A stretch of DNA of 47,572 nt. Source: Chloroflexota bacterium (GTDB taxonomy: Bacteria > Chloroflexota > Anaerolineae > Anaerolineales > Villigracilaceae). Of the stretch, positions 38,138 to 46,619 are shown piece by piece (positions within the stretch are counted from its first letter, which is position 1; each line of letters begins with the position of its first letter). The translations under genes and the position numbers were made by a program. The notes under the pieces were generated by a model. The model was not told the origin of the DNA, did not search any database, and worked only from the letters and a program-made list of their open reading frames with translations. The DNA lies in the NCBI GenBank assembly GCA_023459215.1, contig JAEWVF010000054.1:1-47572 (forward strand). The letters run 5' to 3'.

Positions 38138-40393
38138 CTATCGCCAGGTGTCATTCCTTGTCACCGAGCCGCTGCCGGGGGTGGTGAAGGAGCGGTTGGG
38201 GTCACTTTCCCAAATGACATTGCCTGAGCCGTCTTTTTTGATGTATTTGTACTGGATCAGGGTGTTGGCGGGCAGGTTGATGGTTACTTTCCAGACCGGG
38301 TAGCTGGCCGAAGACATCAGCACGGCGTTGTTGGGGTTCCACGAGCCAAGGGCCGCGACATTGCCAACGATATAAACATTCTGCCCCCAAGACGTGCTGG
38401 CGTTTTCATTGAACAGCACCGATACACCGGGGGCCGGGGTGGCCGTATTGGTAGGGGTGGCTGTTGGGGCGGGAGTGAGGGTCGGGCCGCTGGGCGTGGC
38501 TGTCGCCAGCGTTCCCCAGGTGTCATTCCGCGTCACCGAACCGCTGGCTGGGGTTGTGAAGATGCGGTTGGCGTTGCCTTCCCAGGTGACGGTCGAGCCG
38601 TTCTTCTTGATGTATTTGTACTCCACCGTGGTATTGGCAGGCAGGTTAACTGTTCCGCTCCAGACGGGATAGTTGGCCGATGAGAGCGCAATGGCGTTGG
38701 CGGTGTTCCACGAACCGAGGGCCGGGATGCTGCCGACCACAAAAACATTCTCACCGGAATTGGTGGTTGTATTCACATTGAAGGTAACGGCAACGCTCGG
38801 GCCGCTGGTGGCAGTCGCGGTTGGGGTGGCGGTGGGACCGGATGGCAGCTTGGCCCCGGCATGGATGGCTGCTGCCGACATGGCGCTGACCGAGATGACG
38901 GCCTGACCCGAAGCGTTGACGGTAATGGTCGGCCCGGAGCAGGTTCCGGCGGCTGCGTCAAAATCACCCGCGATGATATTGCAATAGGTTCCGGCGGCCA
39001 TGCTGGTTTGGAAGGTGCGATTCACCGGCTGGCTGCCATCGCGATTGATGACCACAAAGCCGCGGTCGCCGCGCCCAAAGGCGATCTGGTTGCCACCATT
39101 GTCCCACCAATTGGTCACGTTGGGATTTGCGTTGGCAACGTTGTGGAAGGCGACCATGTTGGCAATTGGGCGCCAACGATGTTCGCATTTCCATTCATCA
39201 AAGCAGTCGGGCGGATTGTTTTCGCCGTTGTTGTAAATGGTGTTGGTGTTGCCGTTGCCATCGGAGGGCGGGCCTTGCCAGTCAGTTTCCCAGGCGTAGC
39301 TGGACATGAGCTGTGGGTAACCGTAGGGCCAGGCCAGCATGAAAACGTTGGTCAGGTCATACAACGAGCCATTCTTGAAGGTTACGTAGGTTCCGCCGCC
39401 GCCGTGGCCGCGCTGTTTATCGTGGTTGTCCACAAAAACAACCGCCTTGTTGGACGGGGCCAGTCCCCAGGTTTCGCCGAAGGTGCTGAGTTGCGAGATT
39501 TTCTGCCCATCGATATTCAGGAATTTCTCGCCAAGTTTTTTGCCGTACAGGAACTCGTTCACATCCCCATTCTGGTAATACTCGCTCTTGCTGACCGCCT
39601 CGCCGCCGGGATCAATCACTTCCTGGACGATGAAGGGATCGGGGTCTACGCGGGCGTTGACGTTGTCGAGGATGGCTTTGATGTCATCCTTCCACATGTG
39701 TTTGGCGGCATCGATGCGGTAGCCGCGCACGCCCAGGTTGTGCAAATCCACCAGGTAATCGGCTATTTTGCCGCGCACGTATGCGGTTTCGGTGCGCAGG
39801 TCAGAAAGATTTTCCAGTTCGCAGTGCTGGACATGCCAGTGATTCTGGTAGTCGGTGATTTTTGCCTGGCAGCCATCCGGGGAGGGGGCATACCAGTGAA
39901 AATCATTGGATGAATACAGGCCGGGATAGTTGTATTTGGTGTAGGAATTTCCCAAAATGCTGGTTCCATCGCCGCCAGCCATGTGGTTGATGACCACATC
40001 GGCGTAGACTTCCACACCCACGGCGCGGCAGCGCGAGACCATGTTGGCAAAGGCATCCCGGTCGCCGCTGCGGCTGCTGATGGTATAGCTGACCGGCTGG
40101 TAGCGCTGCCACCAGGGATAGGCCGGATCGGTAATTTTGGCGTGTTCGTTGGGGGGCGAGACCTGGACCGCCGCAAAGCCCTTTGGCCCCAGGAAGGTTT
40201 CACATTCGCGGGCGATATCGGCCCATTTCCATTCAAATAAGTGCACAAAAACGGTGCGTTCCGAGCTGGGAGCGGCGGCCTGGGGAGCCGCCTGGGCCGG
40301 GATGTTGTTTTGCGCAATGCTGACCAGGATCAACACCAGCGCCAGGAAAATGGCGCTCACGCGTTGCCAGGTGCGGGTGGACAAAGTTTTCAT
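38138..40393 (-). CDS. Secreted GH13 alpha-amylase with two CBM20 domains
   Basis: The 751-aa protein has a signal peptide (MKTLSTRTWQRVSAIFLALV...), then a GH13 catalytic domain typical of animal/Streptomyces-like amylases (FVHLFEWKWADIA, VQVSPPNEH, WWQRYQPVSY). The catalytic trio is visible: the Asp nucleophile in YRIDAAKHMW, the Glu acid/base in IVQEVID, and the transition-state Asp in VFVDNHDKQ. After an all-beta domain, two tandem starch-binding CBM20 domains follow, each with GSWN and YKYIKKxGS, linked by Thr/Pro/Ala repeats. The two CBM20 units are also similar at the DNA level (38140-38420 and 38510-38790). It degrades starch outside the cell. Start ATG 40393 fits the signal peptide; the frame to 40453 is an extension. 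Confidence 0.92.
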   Translation of the reverse strand: MKTLSTRTWQRVSAIFLALVLILVSIAQNNIPAQAAPQAAAPSSERTVFVHLFEWKWADIARECETFLGPKGFAAVQVSPPNEHAKITDPAYPWWQRYQPVSYTISSRSGDRDAFANMVSRCRAVGVEVYADVVINHMAGGDGTSILGNSYTKYNYPGLYSSNDFHWYAPSPDGCQAKITDYQNHWHVQHCELENLSDLRTETAYVRGKIADYLVDLHNLGVRGYRIDAAKHMWKDDIKAILDNVNARVDPDPFIVQEVIDPGGEAVSKSEYYQNGDVNEFLYGKKLGEKFLNIDGQKISQLSTFGETWGLAPSNKAVVFVDNHDKQRGHGGGGTYVTFKNGSLYDLTNVFMLAWPYGYPQLMSSYAWETDWQGPPSDGNGNTNTIYNNGENNPPDCFDEWKCEHRWRPIANMVAFHNVANANPNVTNWWDNGGNQIAFGRGDRGFVVINRDGSQPVNRTFQTSMAAGTYCNIIAGDFDAAAGTCSGPTITVNASGQAVISVSAMSAAAIHAGAKLPSGPTATPTATATSGPSVAVTFNVNTTTNSGENVFVVGSIPALGSWNTANAIALSSANYPVWSGTVNLPANTTVEYKYIKKNGSTVTWEGNANRIFTTPASGSVTRNDTWGTLATATPSGPTLTPAPTATPTNTATPAPGVSVLFNENASTSWGQNVYIVGNVAALGSWNPNNAVLMSSASYPVWKVTINLPANTLIQYKYIKKDGSGNVIWESDPNRSFTTPGSGSVTRNDTWR

Positions 40394-40730
40394 GGGAATT
40401 CTCCATCTTGAACGGGGGGGGAAACGAGCTTGCTGGGAAAGCGGACATGGCACGGGTATGAAACCTGTCTGGCGAAATCACGTCAATACACGCTCCTTGG
40501 AGGTGGAAAGGAGGTAAATCGGCCCAGGGGTTGACCCTATTTGTTAATTATTTTAATTATATTACCATAGGCATTTATACCTACCGGCCATTTTCGGGCC
40601 TAAAACTTGCAAATTTGTTATTTTTGACTGGTTTCATGATACCAAGAATAAAATATTTGTCAATAGCTTTAACATACCATTCACAAGATGTACTTTATGG
40701 CTGAGTTGCTTGGGGAAGTTAAACAAAACT

Positions 40731-40752
40731 GCCAAAGGCAAGAACCTTTGGC
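40731..40752 (-). terminator. Hairpin in the spacer upstream of the glycyl-radical remnant
   Basis: An 8-bp stem (GCCAAAGG/CCTTTGGC, 6-base loop) is followed on the minus strand by AGTTTTGTTT, the form of an intrinsic terminator. No intact minus-strand gene lies just upstream of it, so it may be relic sequence. Confidence 0.45.
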
Positions 40753-40754
40753 AA

Positions 40755-40905
40755 AAACATCCCACAACCTGACTGTGCGCGTGGTCGGGTATAGCGATTA
40801 TTTCTGGACCTGGGCAAAACCTTGCAAGAGGAGATGGCAAAGAAAATGAAGGAAGCTATAAAAGGAGCTCTGCATAGTGATGGGAAGCGTATAAAGAACA
40901 GTTAG
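40755..40905 (+). pseudogene. Decayed C-terminal remnant of a glycyl radical enzyme
   Basis: The frame through 40757-40815 reads KTSHNLTVRVVGYSDYFW, matching the glycyl-radical loop VRVAGYSDYF of the intact enzyme at 35724. A frameshift near 40812-40816 is followed in another frame by LGKTLQEEMAKKMKEA and on to a TAG at 40903; the intact enzyme has LSKTLQEEI here. Everything upstream of the loop is missing. This is the tail of a second glycyl-radical gene, deleted and frameshifted. The rest of the 40520-40968 spacer holds a hairpin and AT-rich sequence, and I see no other gene in it. Confidence 0.75.
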
Positions 40906-40936
40906 CCTGCAGATAGGTTGAAAAATATCATCCTCC

Positions 40937-40942
40937 TATAAT
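40937..40942 (+). promoter_or_regulatory. -10 element before the membrane protein gene
   Basis: TATAAT about 26 bases before ATG 40969, followed by a clear aaaggag ribosome site. No -35 found. Confidence 0.4.
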
Positions 40943-40968
40943 AGAAACATTCAACAAAGGAGAACACG

Positions 40969-41712
40969 ATGAGCCAAAATTTTCTTGAATCCATCTTCCA
41001 AACAGAGAAAAGCGTGATTTTTATCGCCGGGCTTCTTTTGGGATTGCTCGGTCTCTCGGTCATGACCAGAAACTACATCTTTGCCAATCAGGAATTCCGC
41101 TGGTGGGCGCTTTTCATCCTGATCCCGGTATTTCTCTTCTTTGGCCTTTCGGCAGCGTTTATCCACTGGGGTCTTCATTACCGCCTCTCCCTGATCATGT
41201 TGGGGCTGGGGCTGACTGTTTTGGCAGTCGTCTATCTGTTTATGCTTAATCTGTCCTGGGAGCGCTGGTGGCCGGTGATGTTGATTACCCCAACCCTGAC
41301 CCTTTTCCTGCTCGGCTTGCCGGATTCGACCCTCGCCCAAAAGCCGGAAGCTGCCGCCTGGATCGGCATGTCGGCCTGGGTCGGTCTTTCCGCAGCTTTG
41401 CTCGGCTTCTTTTTTCTGGCAGGGAATTTCGGCATGATCGATTTGTCCGGTCTGACCCAGCGCTGGGGTTGGTGGAGCCTGTTCATCCTGCTCTGCGCTG
41501 CCGGCGCAGCCTTCAATGCTTTCTGGCTCTGGCAGCAAACCAGCACCCTGGGACTGCCCCTGACGGGTCTTGTCTGCTTGACGAACGTCTTTTTCATTGC
41601 GGCGGTTTTTGAAGCCTTCCGGCTTTCCAACATTTGGGAGCTGCCCGCACAGAGTATTTCTTCCGGGATTTTGCTGGCCGCGCATTTCCTGATTGTCTGG
41701 CGGAATGGCTGA
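40969..41712 (+). CDS. Multi-pass membrane protein, function unknown
   Basis: The 247-aa protein has about eight hydrophobic helices (for example IFIAGLLLGLLGLSVM, WALFILIPVFLFFGL, LTVLAVVYLFML, LLGFFFLAG) joined by short, Trp-rich loops. There are no charged catalytic residues or known motifs. A strong ribosome site (aaaggag) precedes the ATG. I do not recognise the family. It stands alone between repeat-rich spacers. Confidence 0.7.
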   Translation: MSQNFLESIFQTEKSVIFIAGLLLGLLGLSVMTRNYIFANQEFRWWALFILIPVFLFFGLSAAFIHWGLHYRLSLIMLGLGLTVLAVVYLFMLNLSWERWWPVMLITPTLTLFLLGLPDSTLAQKPEAAAWIGMSAWVGLSAALLGFFFLAGNFGMIDLSGLTQRWGWWSLFILLCAAGAAFNAFWLWQQTSTLGLPLTGLVCLTNVFFIAAVFEAFRLSNIWELPAQSISSGILLAAHFLIVWRNG

Positions 41713-41844
41713 AGAGCGCAGCAGAGAGTATCGCTGAAATGGAGCATGAGAGGGTTTGTCCCTTCCCAGATTTCGCAAAAGCCATGTCAAACACCATCTC
41801 AAAGATGACCTATTGGGGCTCTCTCGGATTTACCGTGAAAACCC

Positions 41845-41942
41845 GTACACGGAACACACGGAATTGGCGGAAACGCACGGAAAGGGCTTTTTAAACAACG
41901 ATTTTTCCGTGTTTCTCTTTGTTTTCCGCGTTTTCCGTGTAC
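41845..41942. repeat. Palindromic repeat family A, copy 2
   Basis: GTACACGGAACACACGGAA on the left mirrors TTTTCCGCGTTTTCCGTGTAC on the right, centred on TTTTTAAACAACG. It is intergenic, about 130 bases after the membrane protein stop. It shares its arm units with the element inside the activase gene. Confidence 0.7.
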
Positions 41943-42012
41943 AAAAAAATACCCATCCCGGAGATTCCCAAAGACCCCCTATTGGAGAGCAAATTTCGCA
42001 ACCATTTTGTTG

Positions 42013-42018
42013 TATAAT
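42013..42018 (+). promoter_or_regulatory. -10 element upstream of the small basic protein
   Basis: A perfect TATAAT followed by a structured leader of about 150 bases before ATG 42169. No matching -35 box. Confidence 0.35.
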
Positions 42019-42050
42019 ATTTTCATCTCACAAAAAGGGAGAACGCGAAA

Positions 42051-42068
42051 ATGGGCCTGACAGACTAA
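42051..42068 (+). CDS. Possible leader peptide MGLTD
   Basis: An ATG preceded by aaagggag at suitable spacing is followed by only four sense codons and a stop. It lies in the leader region upstream of the small basic protein gene, before two hairpins. Short enough to be chance. Confidence 0.25.
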   Translation: MGLTD

Positions 42069-42117
42069 CTTTCTTTGTCCGCAAAATACGGGAGTTCGGT
42101 AATCCCGTCGGCGTATG

Positions 42118-42143
42118 GAGTGCGCGGGCCTTTTTGCCTGCGC
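42118..42143 (+). promoter_or_regulatory. Leader hairpin upstream of the small basic protein
   Basis: A 9-bp stem with one G-U pair (TGCGCGGGC/GCCTGCGCA) around a T-rich loop. A smaller hairpin (CGGGA/TCCCG) lies about 30 bases before it. Together they suggest a folded 5' leader. Confidence 0.4.
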
Positions 42144-42168
42144 AGGTTAGAAATTCAGGAGCAATCCC

Positions 42169-42354
42169 ATGAGTCAGCAACCCAAGCCTTTCGGGCTGAA
42201 AAAGCCGTCCCAGCTGGTCAAAACCCCCGGCGCGCTCGACCAGCTCAACAAAATCAACGCTCACAAGCACGATAAAATCGACAGCCCCAAAATCAAAGCC
42301 CCGAGCGTGAAACTCCCCAACATCCGCATCCGCACCAAGCGGCCGCACGCCTGA
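42169..42354 (+). CDS. Small basic protein (61 aa), function unknown
   Basis: The 61-aa protein is rich in Lys, Pro and Arg with no hydrophobic helix (MSQQPKPFGLKKPSQLVKTP at the N-terminus, RIRTKRPHA at the C-terminus). A good aggag precedes the ATG and a strong terminator follows directly, so the unit is probably real. It may bind nucleic acid or act as a ribosome- or envelope-associated peptide, but no family is recognised. It has a long structured leader. Composition is GC-richer than the flanking spacers. Confidence 0.65.
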   Translation: MSQQPKPFGLKKPSQLVKTPGALDQLNKINAHKHDKIDSPKIKAPSVKLPNIRIRTKRPHA

Positions 42355-42358
42355 AACC

Positions 42359-42390
42359 AAAACGCCGTCCCAAACCGGGGCGGCGTTTTT
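42359..42390 (+). terminator. Terminator of the small basic protein gene
   Basis: A 12-bp stem with one mismatch (AAACGCCGTCCC/GGGGCGGCGTTT) followed by a T-rich run, starting two bases after the stop. The remaining 42391-42660 spacer is AT-rich, and I see no gene in it. Confidence 0.88.
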
Positions 42391-42660
42391 TATTATTATT
42401 GCATCCAACCACCTGGGCCAAGCGCCCTGCAAGGTAGAAATCCTACATTTTGCCTGGTTTTCTCCTCGCCGGCGCGCGTTGAAACGATAATATTACGTTA
42501 TCTTTCTCAACTTAAAATTAGATGTGACTATCTGTCCGCCGCATCCCTTCTCAAAACATTTGTTATTCAATATACAATTTTAGAGTATAGCTTCTGTTTT
42601 TGCAGGCTTTCAGCGAGGTAAATCATGGATAACATAGCACCAAATATCTTCTACGCAAAA

Positions 42661-43659
42661 CTAAGCATCTACATGCGATGTATTATCATTTGATGATATA
42701 TCCACGAGCACAAAAGGCAAAAAAACCATAACCCAAGAAAAATATTGCCTGAATTGCACAGGATTAAATTCCAAGAACATCAACATCGCAAGCAACGCAC
42801 CAATATTTTTCCCTACCTGTTTTTTCCAGGCAGCCAGGTAAACCAAGCCCATCATCGCTAGCATAGGTAATCTGGCAATAATTCCTTCCCAATTCATATA
42901 AAAAGAGAGCACTGGCGAACCAAAATGATCCGCAGCATCGCGAGTCACAGAAAAAAATATGGATCGTAGGAAGCCTTCCGCATTCCAAAACAAAAATGGC
43001 AGCGACGTAATCAGTGGCACTAACCCCAACAAAAATATCCCGCTGATCAAATGCCTCCAACGATTATCTTGTGAATCTTGCCATATCCAAATCAAAAATA
43101 AGGGAACAAGAAATATCGCCATCTGTTTAAAGGCAAGTGAAAAACTCATCGCCAGTAGGCTCAATTTCTTTCTACGAGGAAAAAGGATAACAGCCAAAAT
43201 CATAAAGAAAATCGGAATAAAATCAAAGTAAGCGACACGGACTTGGTACAAAGTCCAACGATTCATCAACCAAAACATTGTTGCAACAACGGCAAGGAGT
43301 ATTAATTCCCGGCGAAGAAGATAACAATAAATCAGTGCAGCAATTGCAAAATTAAACAGAATAAAAACAATACGCCACAGCCCAAGCCATTCATCCAATC
43401 CCAAAAAACCCGCACGCTGAGAAAGGAAGGATAAAATATAGAAGAGAGGAAAATAAGTTGCATACTTATCATTAGAACGCATATCTCCCATTAAAACGCG
43501 TTCATAGGGGTTTTCACCCTTTAGCAATCGTGCTCCCTCTACCCACGAATAATAAATATCCATGCCTTGATCGATTGGCCTCGTAACAAGATTTTGATAC
43601 ACAAAACCCGCACATATCAAAATTAAAATGAAAATGAGGATTTTCCATAAAAATTTCAT
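42661..43659 (-). CDS. Polytopic membrane protein, GT87/DUF2029-like mannosyltransferase candidate
   Basis: The 332-aa protein has about nine membrane helices. An early extracytoplasmic loop reads PIDQGMDIYYSWVEGARLLKGENPYE, with the Asp and the GxNPY pattern seen in polyprenol-phosphate-dependent GT-C enzymes of the GT87/DUF2029 group. FNFAIAALIYCYLLRRE and later helices match the type. The gene is markedly AT-rich compared with its neighbours and sits between AT-rich spacers, suggesting recent transfer. It would move a sugar from a lipid carrier on the outer side of the membrane. A shorter relative is also possible, since GT87 proteins are often longer. Confidence 0.55.
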   Translation of the reverse strand: MKFLWKILIFILILICAGFVYQNLVTRPIDQGMDIYYSWVEGARLLKGENPYERVLMGDMRSNDKYATYFPLFYILSFLSQRAGFLGLDEWLGLWRIVFILFNFAIAALIYCYLLRRELILLAVVATMFWLMNRWTLYQVRVAYFDFIPIFFMILAVILFPRRKKLSLLAMSFSLAFKQMAIFLVPLFLIWIWQDSQDNRWRHLISGIFLLGLVPLITSLPFLFWNAEGFLRSIFFSVTRDAADHFGSPVLSFYMNWEGIIARLPMLAMMGLVYLAAWKKQVGKNIGALLAMLMFLEFNPVQFRQYFSWVMVFLPFVLVDISSNDNTSHVDA

Positions 43660-43778
43660 AATCTACTCCTTCGCCAAAGACAAATGCGACCAAAATATGA
43701 ATTGATCGTTATCGAAAACCTAGAGATTATACCAACCCTTGCCAATCCCACTTATCAAAAGTCACTGGCCCTCTGACA

Positions 43779-43937
43779 TTTACTATGAAAACCCCCTAAG
43801 CGAAACACGCAAAATTAATAGAAAAGCATGCGACAAGTTTTTAAACAACGGCTTATCGTTCGTGCTTCATCTACCGCTTACCGCGAGCGATACAAGGATT
43901 TATGCAAAAAGATTCCTATCGCAGAGATTTCCACAAA
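43779..43937. repeat. Diverged copy of palindromic repeat family A
   Basis: It shares with the 41.8-kb copy and its flanks a TTTAC..TGAAAACCC run, the central 13-mer TTTTTAAACAACG and a GAGATT..CC.CAAA run in the same order. The palindrome arms are largely eroded. This spacer (43660-44035) holds no gene that I can support. Confidence 0.45.
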
Positions 43938-44035
43938 CCTGTTTTTTTACAATAGTTACCTTCCCAAAATAAAACATTTGTTCTATAATTCACAAAGTTT
44001 CCGTTCCTGGGAACACTTTTGAGATGGAGGAACAA

Positions 44036-44380
44036 ATGTCTACCACGTTGATCGCCCCCTGCGGGCTGGATTGCGCCCAATGCGAGGCCTACAAACTGAC
44101 CATATCCAACGATATCGAAGGCCAACAGGCCTTGCTCGATAAGTGGCGCATCGAATATTCCGCGCCGGATATGACCCTTGAAGCAGTAACCTGCGATGGC
44201 TGTCTGGCGGGGGCCAGGCATGGCGGCTACTGCGCCGAATGCCCGATCCGCGCCTGTGCGGTTTCGCTCAGTCACAGCACCTGCGCCGAGTGCGAACAGT
44301 ACGCCAGTTGCGACAAACTGGCCCACTTCTTCACGCTCGCGCCGCATGCCCGCGAAAACCTGGAAGCCCTGCGGCGCTAA
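44036..44380 (+). CDS. DUF3795 cysteine-rich protein
   Basis: The 114-aa protein has the DUF3795 pattern: APCGLDCAQCEAYK near the start, then CDGCLAGARHGGYCAECPIRACAV and CAECEQYASCDKL. About twelve cysteines suggest metal or Fe-S binding. Function of the family is unknown. ATG 44036 follows ggagg; the ATG at 44024 lies before that site. The gene stands alone, with a strong bidirectional terminator after it. Confidence 0.82.
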   Translation: MSTTLIAPCGLDCAQCEAYKLTISNDIEGQQALLDKWRIEYSAPDMTLEAVTCDGCLAGARHGGYCAECPIRACAVSLSHSTCAECEQYASCDKLAHFFTLAPHARENLEALRR

Positions 44381-44406
44381 AACAAGCCGGCAGTCTGGTT
44401 ACCAAA

Positions 44407-44450
44407 CCGCCCGTTGGATTCAGGCTGAAAAACCTGCATCCAACGGGCGG
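44407..44450. terminator. Bidirectional terminator between convergent genes
   Basis: A perfect 13-bp stem (CCGCCCGTTGGAT and complement) with a second inner 4-bp stem (CAGG/CCTG), followed by AGTTTT. It lies between the DUF3795 gene and the convergent PLP enzyme gene. Confidence 0.85.
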
Positions 44451-44475
44451 AGTTTTCCCAATCAGGGAAAGCAAC

Positions 44476-45618
44476 TCAGGCGGCATCCAGAGCCTGGGCC
44501 AGGTCGGCCAGCAGGTCATCGACATGCTCGATGCCGACAGATAAACGCACCAGATTGGCCGGGACTTCAAGCTGCGAGCCTTGGGTCGAGAGATGGGTCA
44601 TCGCTGCCGGGACTTCGATCAGCGATTCGACCCCGCCCAGCGACTCGGCCAGGGCAAAAATCCGGGTTGCCTCGGCCAGGCGCACCGCCGCCTCGCGGCC
44701 CCCTTTCAGAGTGAACGAAATCATCCCGCCGCCATTGCGCATCTGCGCTCGCGCCACACCCGCCTGCGGATGCGACTCGAGGAACGGGTACAGCACCCTG
44801 TCAACCTTGGGATGTTTCTCCAGCATATTGGCTATGCGCAACGCAGACTCGGCGTGACGATCCATGCGCACCGGCAGGGTCTTGATCCCACGCAAAACCA
44901 GGAAACAATCCAAAGGTCCCGGCACCGCCCCGGCCGCGTTTTGCAGGAAGGCCAGTTTCTCGGCCAGGCCCGGGTCGCGCACGATCACCGCTCCGCCGAC
45001 CACATCCGAGTGGCCGCCCAGGTACTTGGTCATCGAATGCACCACCAGGTCCGCGCCCAGTTCGAGCGGTCGTTGCAGGTACGGGGTGGCAAAGGTGTTA
45101 TCCACCACCAGCAGCGGTTTGGCCGGGTGGGCATGCACGATTTCGGCCACGGCGCGGATATCGGTCACAGAAAGCAGCGGGTTAGTCGGGGTTTCCAGCC
45201 AGACGATGCGCGTGGCAGGAGTCAGCGCTTCGGCCACATTTTCCGGATCGGTCGTATCGACATAGCTGAAATCCAGCCCAAAGCGGCGGTGGACTTTGTC
45301 GAACTGGCGGAACGTCCCGCCGTAGACATCGTTCCCGGCCAAAACGTGCTCGCCGCTCGATAGCAACTGGATGACCGTGTTGGTCGCCGCCAGCCCGGAA
45401 GCGAAGGCAAACCCGTACCCGCCGCCTTCGAGCGCCGCCAGGCAATCCTGCAAGGCCTTGCGGGTTGGGTTTTGGGTGCGCGAATACTCGTAGCCGTTGC
45501 GCGGCTTGCCAACCCCGTCCTGCATGTAAGTCGAGGTTTGGTAAATGGGCGTCATCACCGCCCCGGTCTGCGGATCGGGCTCCTGCCCGGCGTGAATGGC
45601 AAGGGTTTCGAATTTCAT
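44476..45618 (-). CDS. Cystathionine gamma-synthase/lyase-family PLP enzyme
   Basis: The 380-aa protein belongs to the Cys/Met metabolism PLP-dependent family. It opens with TLAIHAGQEPDPQTGAVMTPIYQTSTY, has YSRTQNPT, FASGLAATN (phosphate-binding region), LVVDNTFATPYLQRP, and the PLP lysine in VVHSMTKYLGGHSDVVGG near residue 198. The length is normal. It may make cystathionine, or cleave it, or act on O-acetylhomoserine; the family motifs alone do not separate these. It faces the divergent PIG-L gene across a 96-base promoter region. Confidence 0.88.
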   Translation of the reverse strand: MKFETLAIHAGQEPDPQTGAVMTPIYQTSTYMQDGVGKPRNGYEYSRTQNPTRKALQDCLAALEGGGYGFAFASGLAATNTVIQLLSSGEHVLAGNDVYGGTFRQFDKVHRRFGLDFSYVDTTDPENVAEALTPATRIVWLETPTNPLLSVTDIRAVAEIVHAHPAKPLLVVDNTFATPYLQRPLELGADLVVHSMTKYLGGHSDVVGGAVIVRDPGLAEKLAFLQNAAGAVPGPLDCFLVLRGIKTLPVRMDRHAESALRIANMLEKHPKVDRVLYPFLESHPQAGVARAQMRNGGGMISFTLKGGREAAVRLAEATRIFALAESLGGVESLIEVPAAMTHLSTQGSQLEVPANLVRLSVGIEHVDDLLADLAQALDAA

Positions 45619-45656
45619 GGCATCTCCATTTTCTGACGAAATATTAAGACAGGCTG

Positions 45657-45664
45657 ATTATAAT
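45657..45664. promoter_or_regulatory. Overlapping divergent -10 elements
   Basis: The palindromic ATTATAAT contains TATAAT on both strands. It lies between the divergent PLP-enzyme and PIG-L genes, so the two promoters probably share this site. Confidence 0.4.
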
Positions 45665-45714
45665 GGACGCAACTTATCTGATTTGACGGTTCACAGGAAC
45701 CATTTGGAGCAAAC

Positions 45715-46557
45715 ATGAGCGAGAAGAAAACCATCCTGGCCGCCCTGGCCCACCCCGACGATGAATCCTTTGGCATGGGCGGCACCCTGGCCCTGTACGC
45801 CAGCCAGGGACACAACGTTTACCTGATCTGCGCCACCCGCGGCGAGGCTGGCACCGTCGACGAGCATCACCTGAACGGTTACGGTTCCATCGCCGAACTG
45901 CGCGAAAGCGAACTGCGCTGCGCCGCCGGTCACCTCGGCCTGCGGGATGTTTTTTTCCTCGATTACCGCGATTCGGGCATGCCCGGCATGGAAGCCAACC
46001 AGCACCCCGAAGCCCAAATCAACGCCCCGATTGAAGAAGTTGCCGCAAAGGTTGTACGTTACATCCGCGAACTCAAGCCGGATGTGGTCATCACCTTCGA
46101 CCCGATTGGCGGCTATCGCCACCCGGACCACATCCACATTCACCAGGCGACGGTGCTGGCCTTCGAAAAAGCGGCGCAGGCAACCTTCCACCCCGAGACC
46201 GGGTCGCCGTTCCAACCGGCCAGACTCTACTTCCACACCATCCCGCGCGGCTTCCTGAAGTTCGCCGTAACCCTGATCAAATTGTTCGGCAAAGACCCCA
46301 AGAAGTGGGGCCGCAACGGCGATATCGACCTGGAATCGCTGGCCAATGTCGATTTCCCGACCCATGTCCGCGTTGACTACACACCAGTTTCCGAGAAGAA
46401 AACCCTGGCCAGCGCCTGTCATGCCTCGCAGGGCGGCAGCCAGATGCGCCGCGGCGTGATCGGGACCGTTTTCCGCCTGCTCGGCGAGGCCGATACCTTC
46501 ATGCAGGCTTACCCAACACCCGAGGCAGGCCAAAAGGTTCAGAAAAGCCTGTTCTAG
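45715..46557 (+). CDS. PIG-L family deacetylase
   Basis: The 280-aa protein has the zinc site of LmbE/PIG-L deacetylases: AHPDDE near residue 12 and HPDHIHIH near residue 139 supply the zinc ligands and catalytic base. ICATRGEAG is the conserved strand after the first motif. It should remove an acetyl group from an N-acetylglucosamine-type substrate, for instance in thiol cofactor or glycan synthesis. A hydrophobic segment (FLKFAVTLIKLFG) replaces a substrate loop. A clear terminator follows. Confidence 0.88.
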   Translation: MSEKKTILAALAHPDDESFGMGGTLALYASQGHNVYLICATRGEAGTVDEHHLNGYGSIAELRESELRCAAGHLGLRDVFFLDYRDSGMPGMEANQHPEAQINAPIEEVAAKVVRYIRELKPDVVITFDPIGGYRHPDHIHIHQATVLAFEKAAQATFHPETGSPFQPARLYFHTIPRGFLKFAVTLIKLFGKDPKKWGRNGDIDLESLANVDFPTHVRVDYTPVSEKKTLASACHASQGGSQMRRGVIGTVFRLLGEADTFMQAYPTPEAGQKVQKSLF

Positions 46558-46561
46558 TGAA

Positions 46562-46605
46562 AAAAGAGAAAGACGCCAGTGCAAAATCTGGCGTCTTTCT
46601 CTTTT
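46562..46605. terminator. Long bidirectional terminator
   Basis: A perfect 18-bp stem (AAAAGAGAAAGACGCCAG and complement, 8-base loop) with A- and T-runs at its ends. It lies between the convergent PIG-L and Sco genes. Confidence 0.92.
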
Positions 46606-46619
46606 AAATGTCTCGACCT

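Noticed and set aside
38140..38790. DNA direct repeat as a mobile repeat
   Set aside because: It is explained by duplication of the CBM20 domain within the amylase gene.
38861..39913. Plus-strand open frame of 350 codons
   Set aside because: Antisense shadow of the amylase catalytic domain.
45619..45714. Possible SAM riboswitch before the cystathionine-synthase-like gene
   Set aside because: The gap is only 96 bases and shared with a divergent promoter. No riboswitch helices could be recognised.
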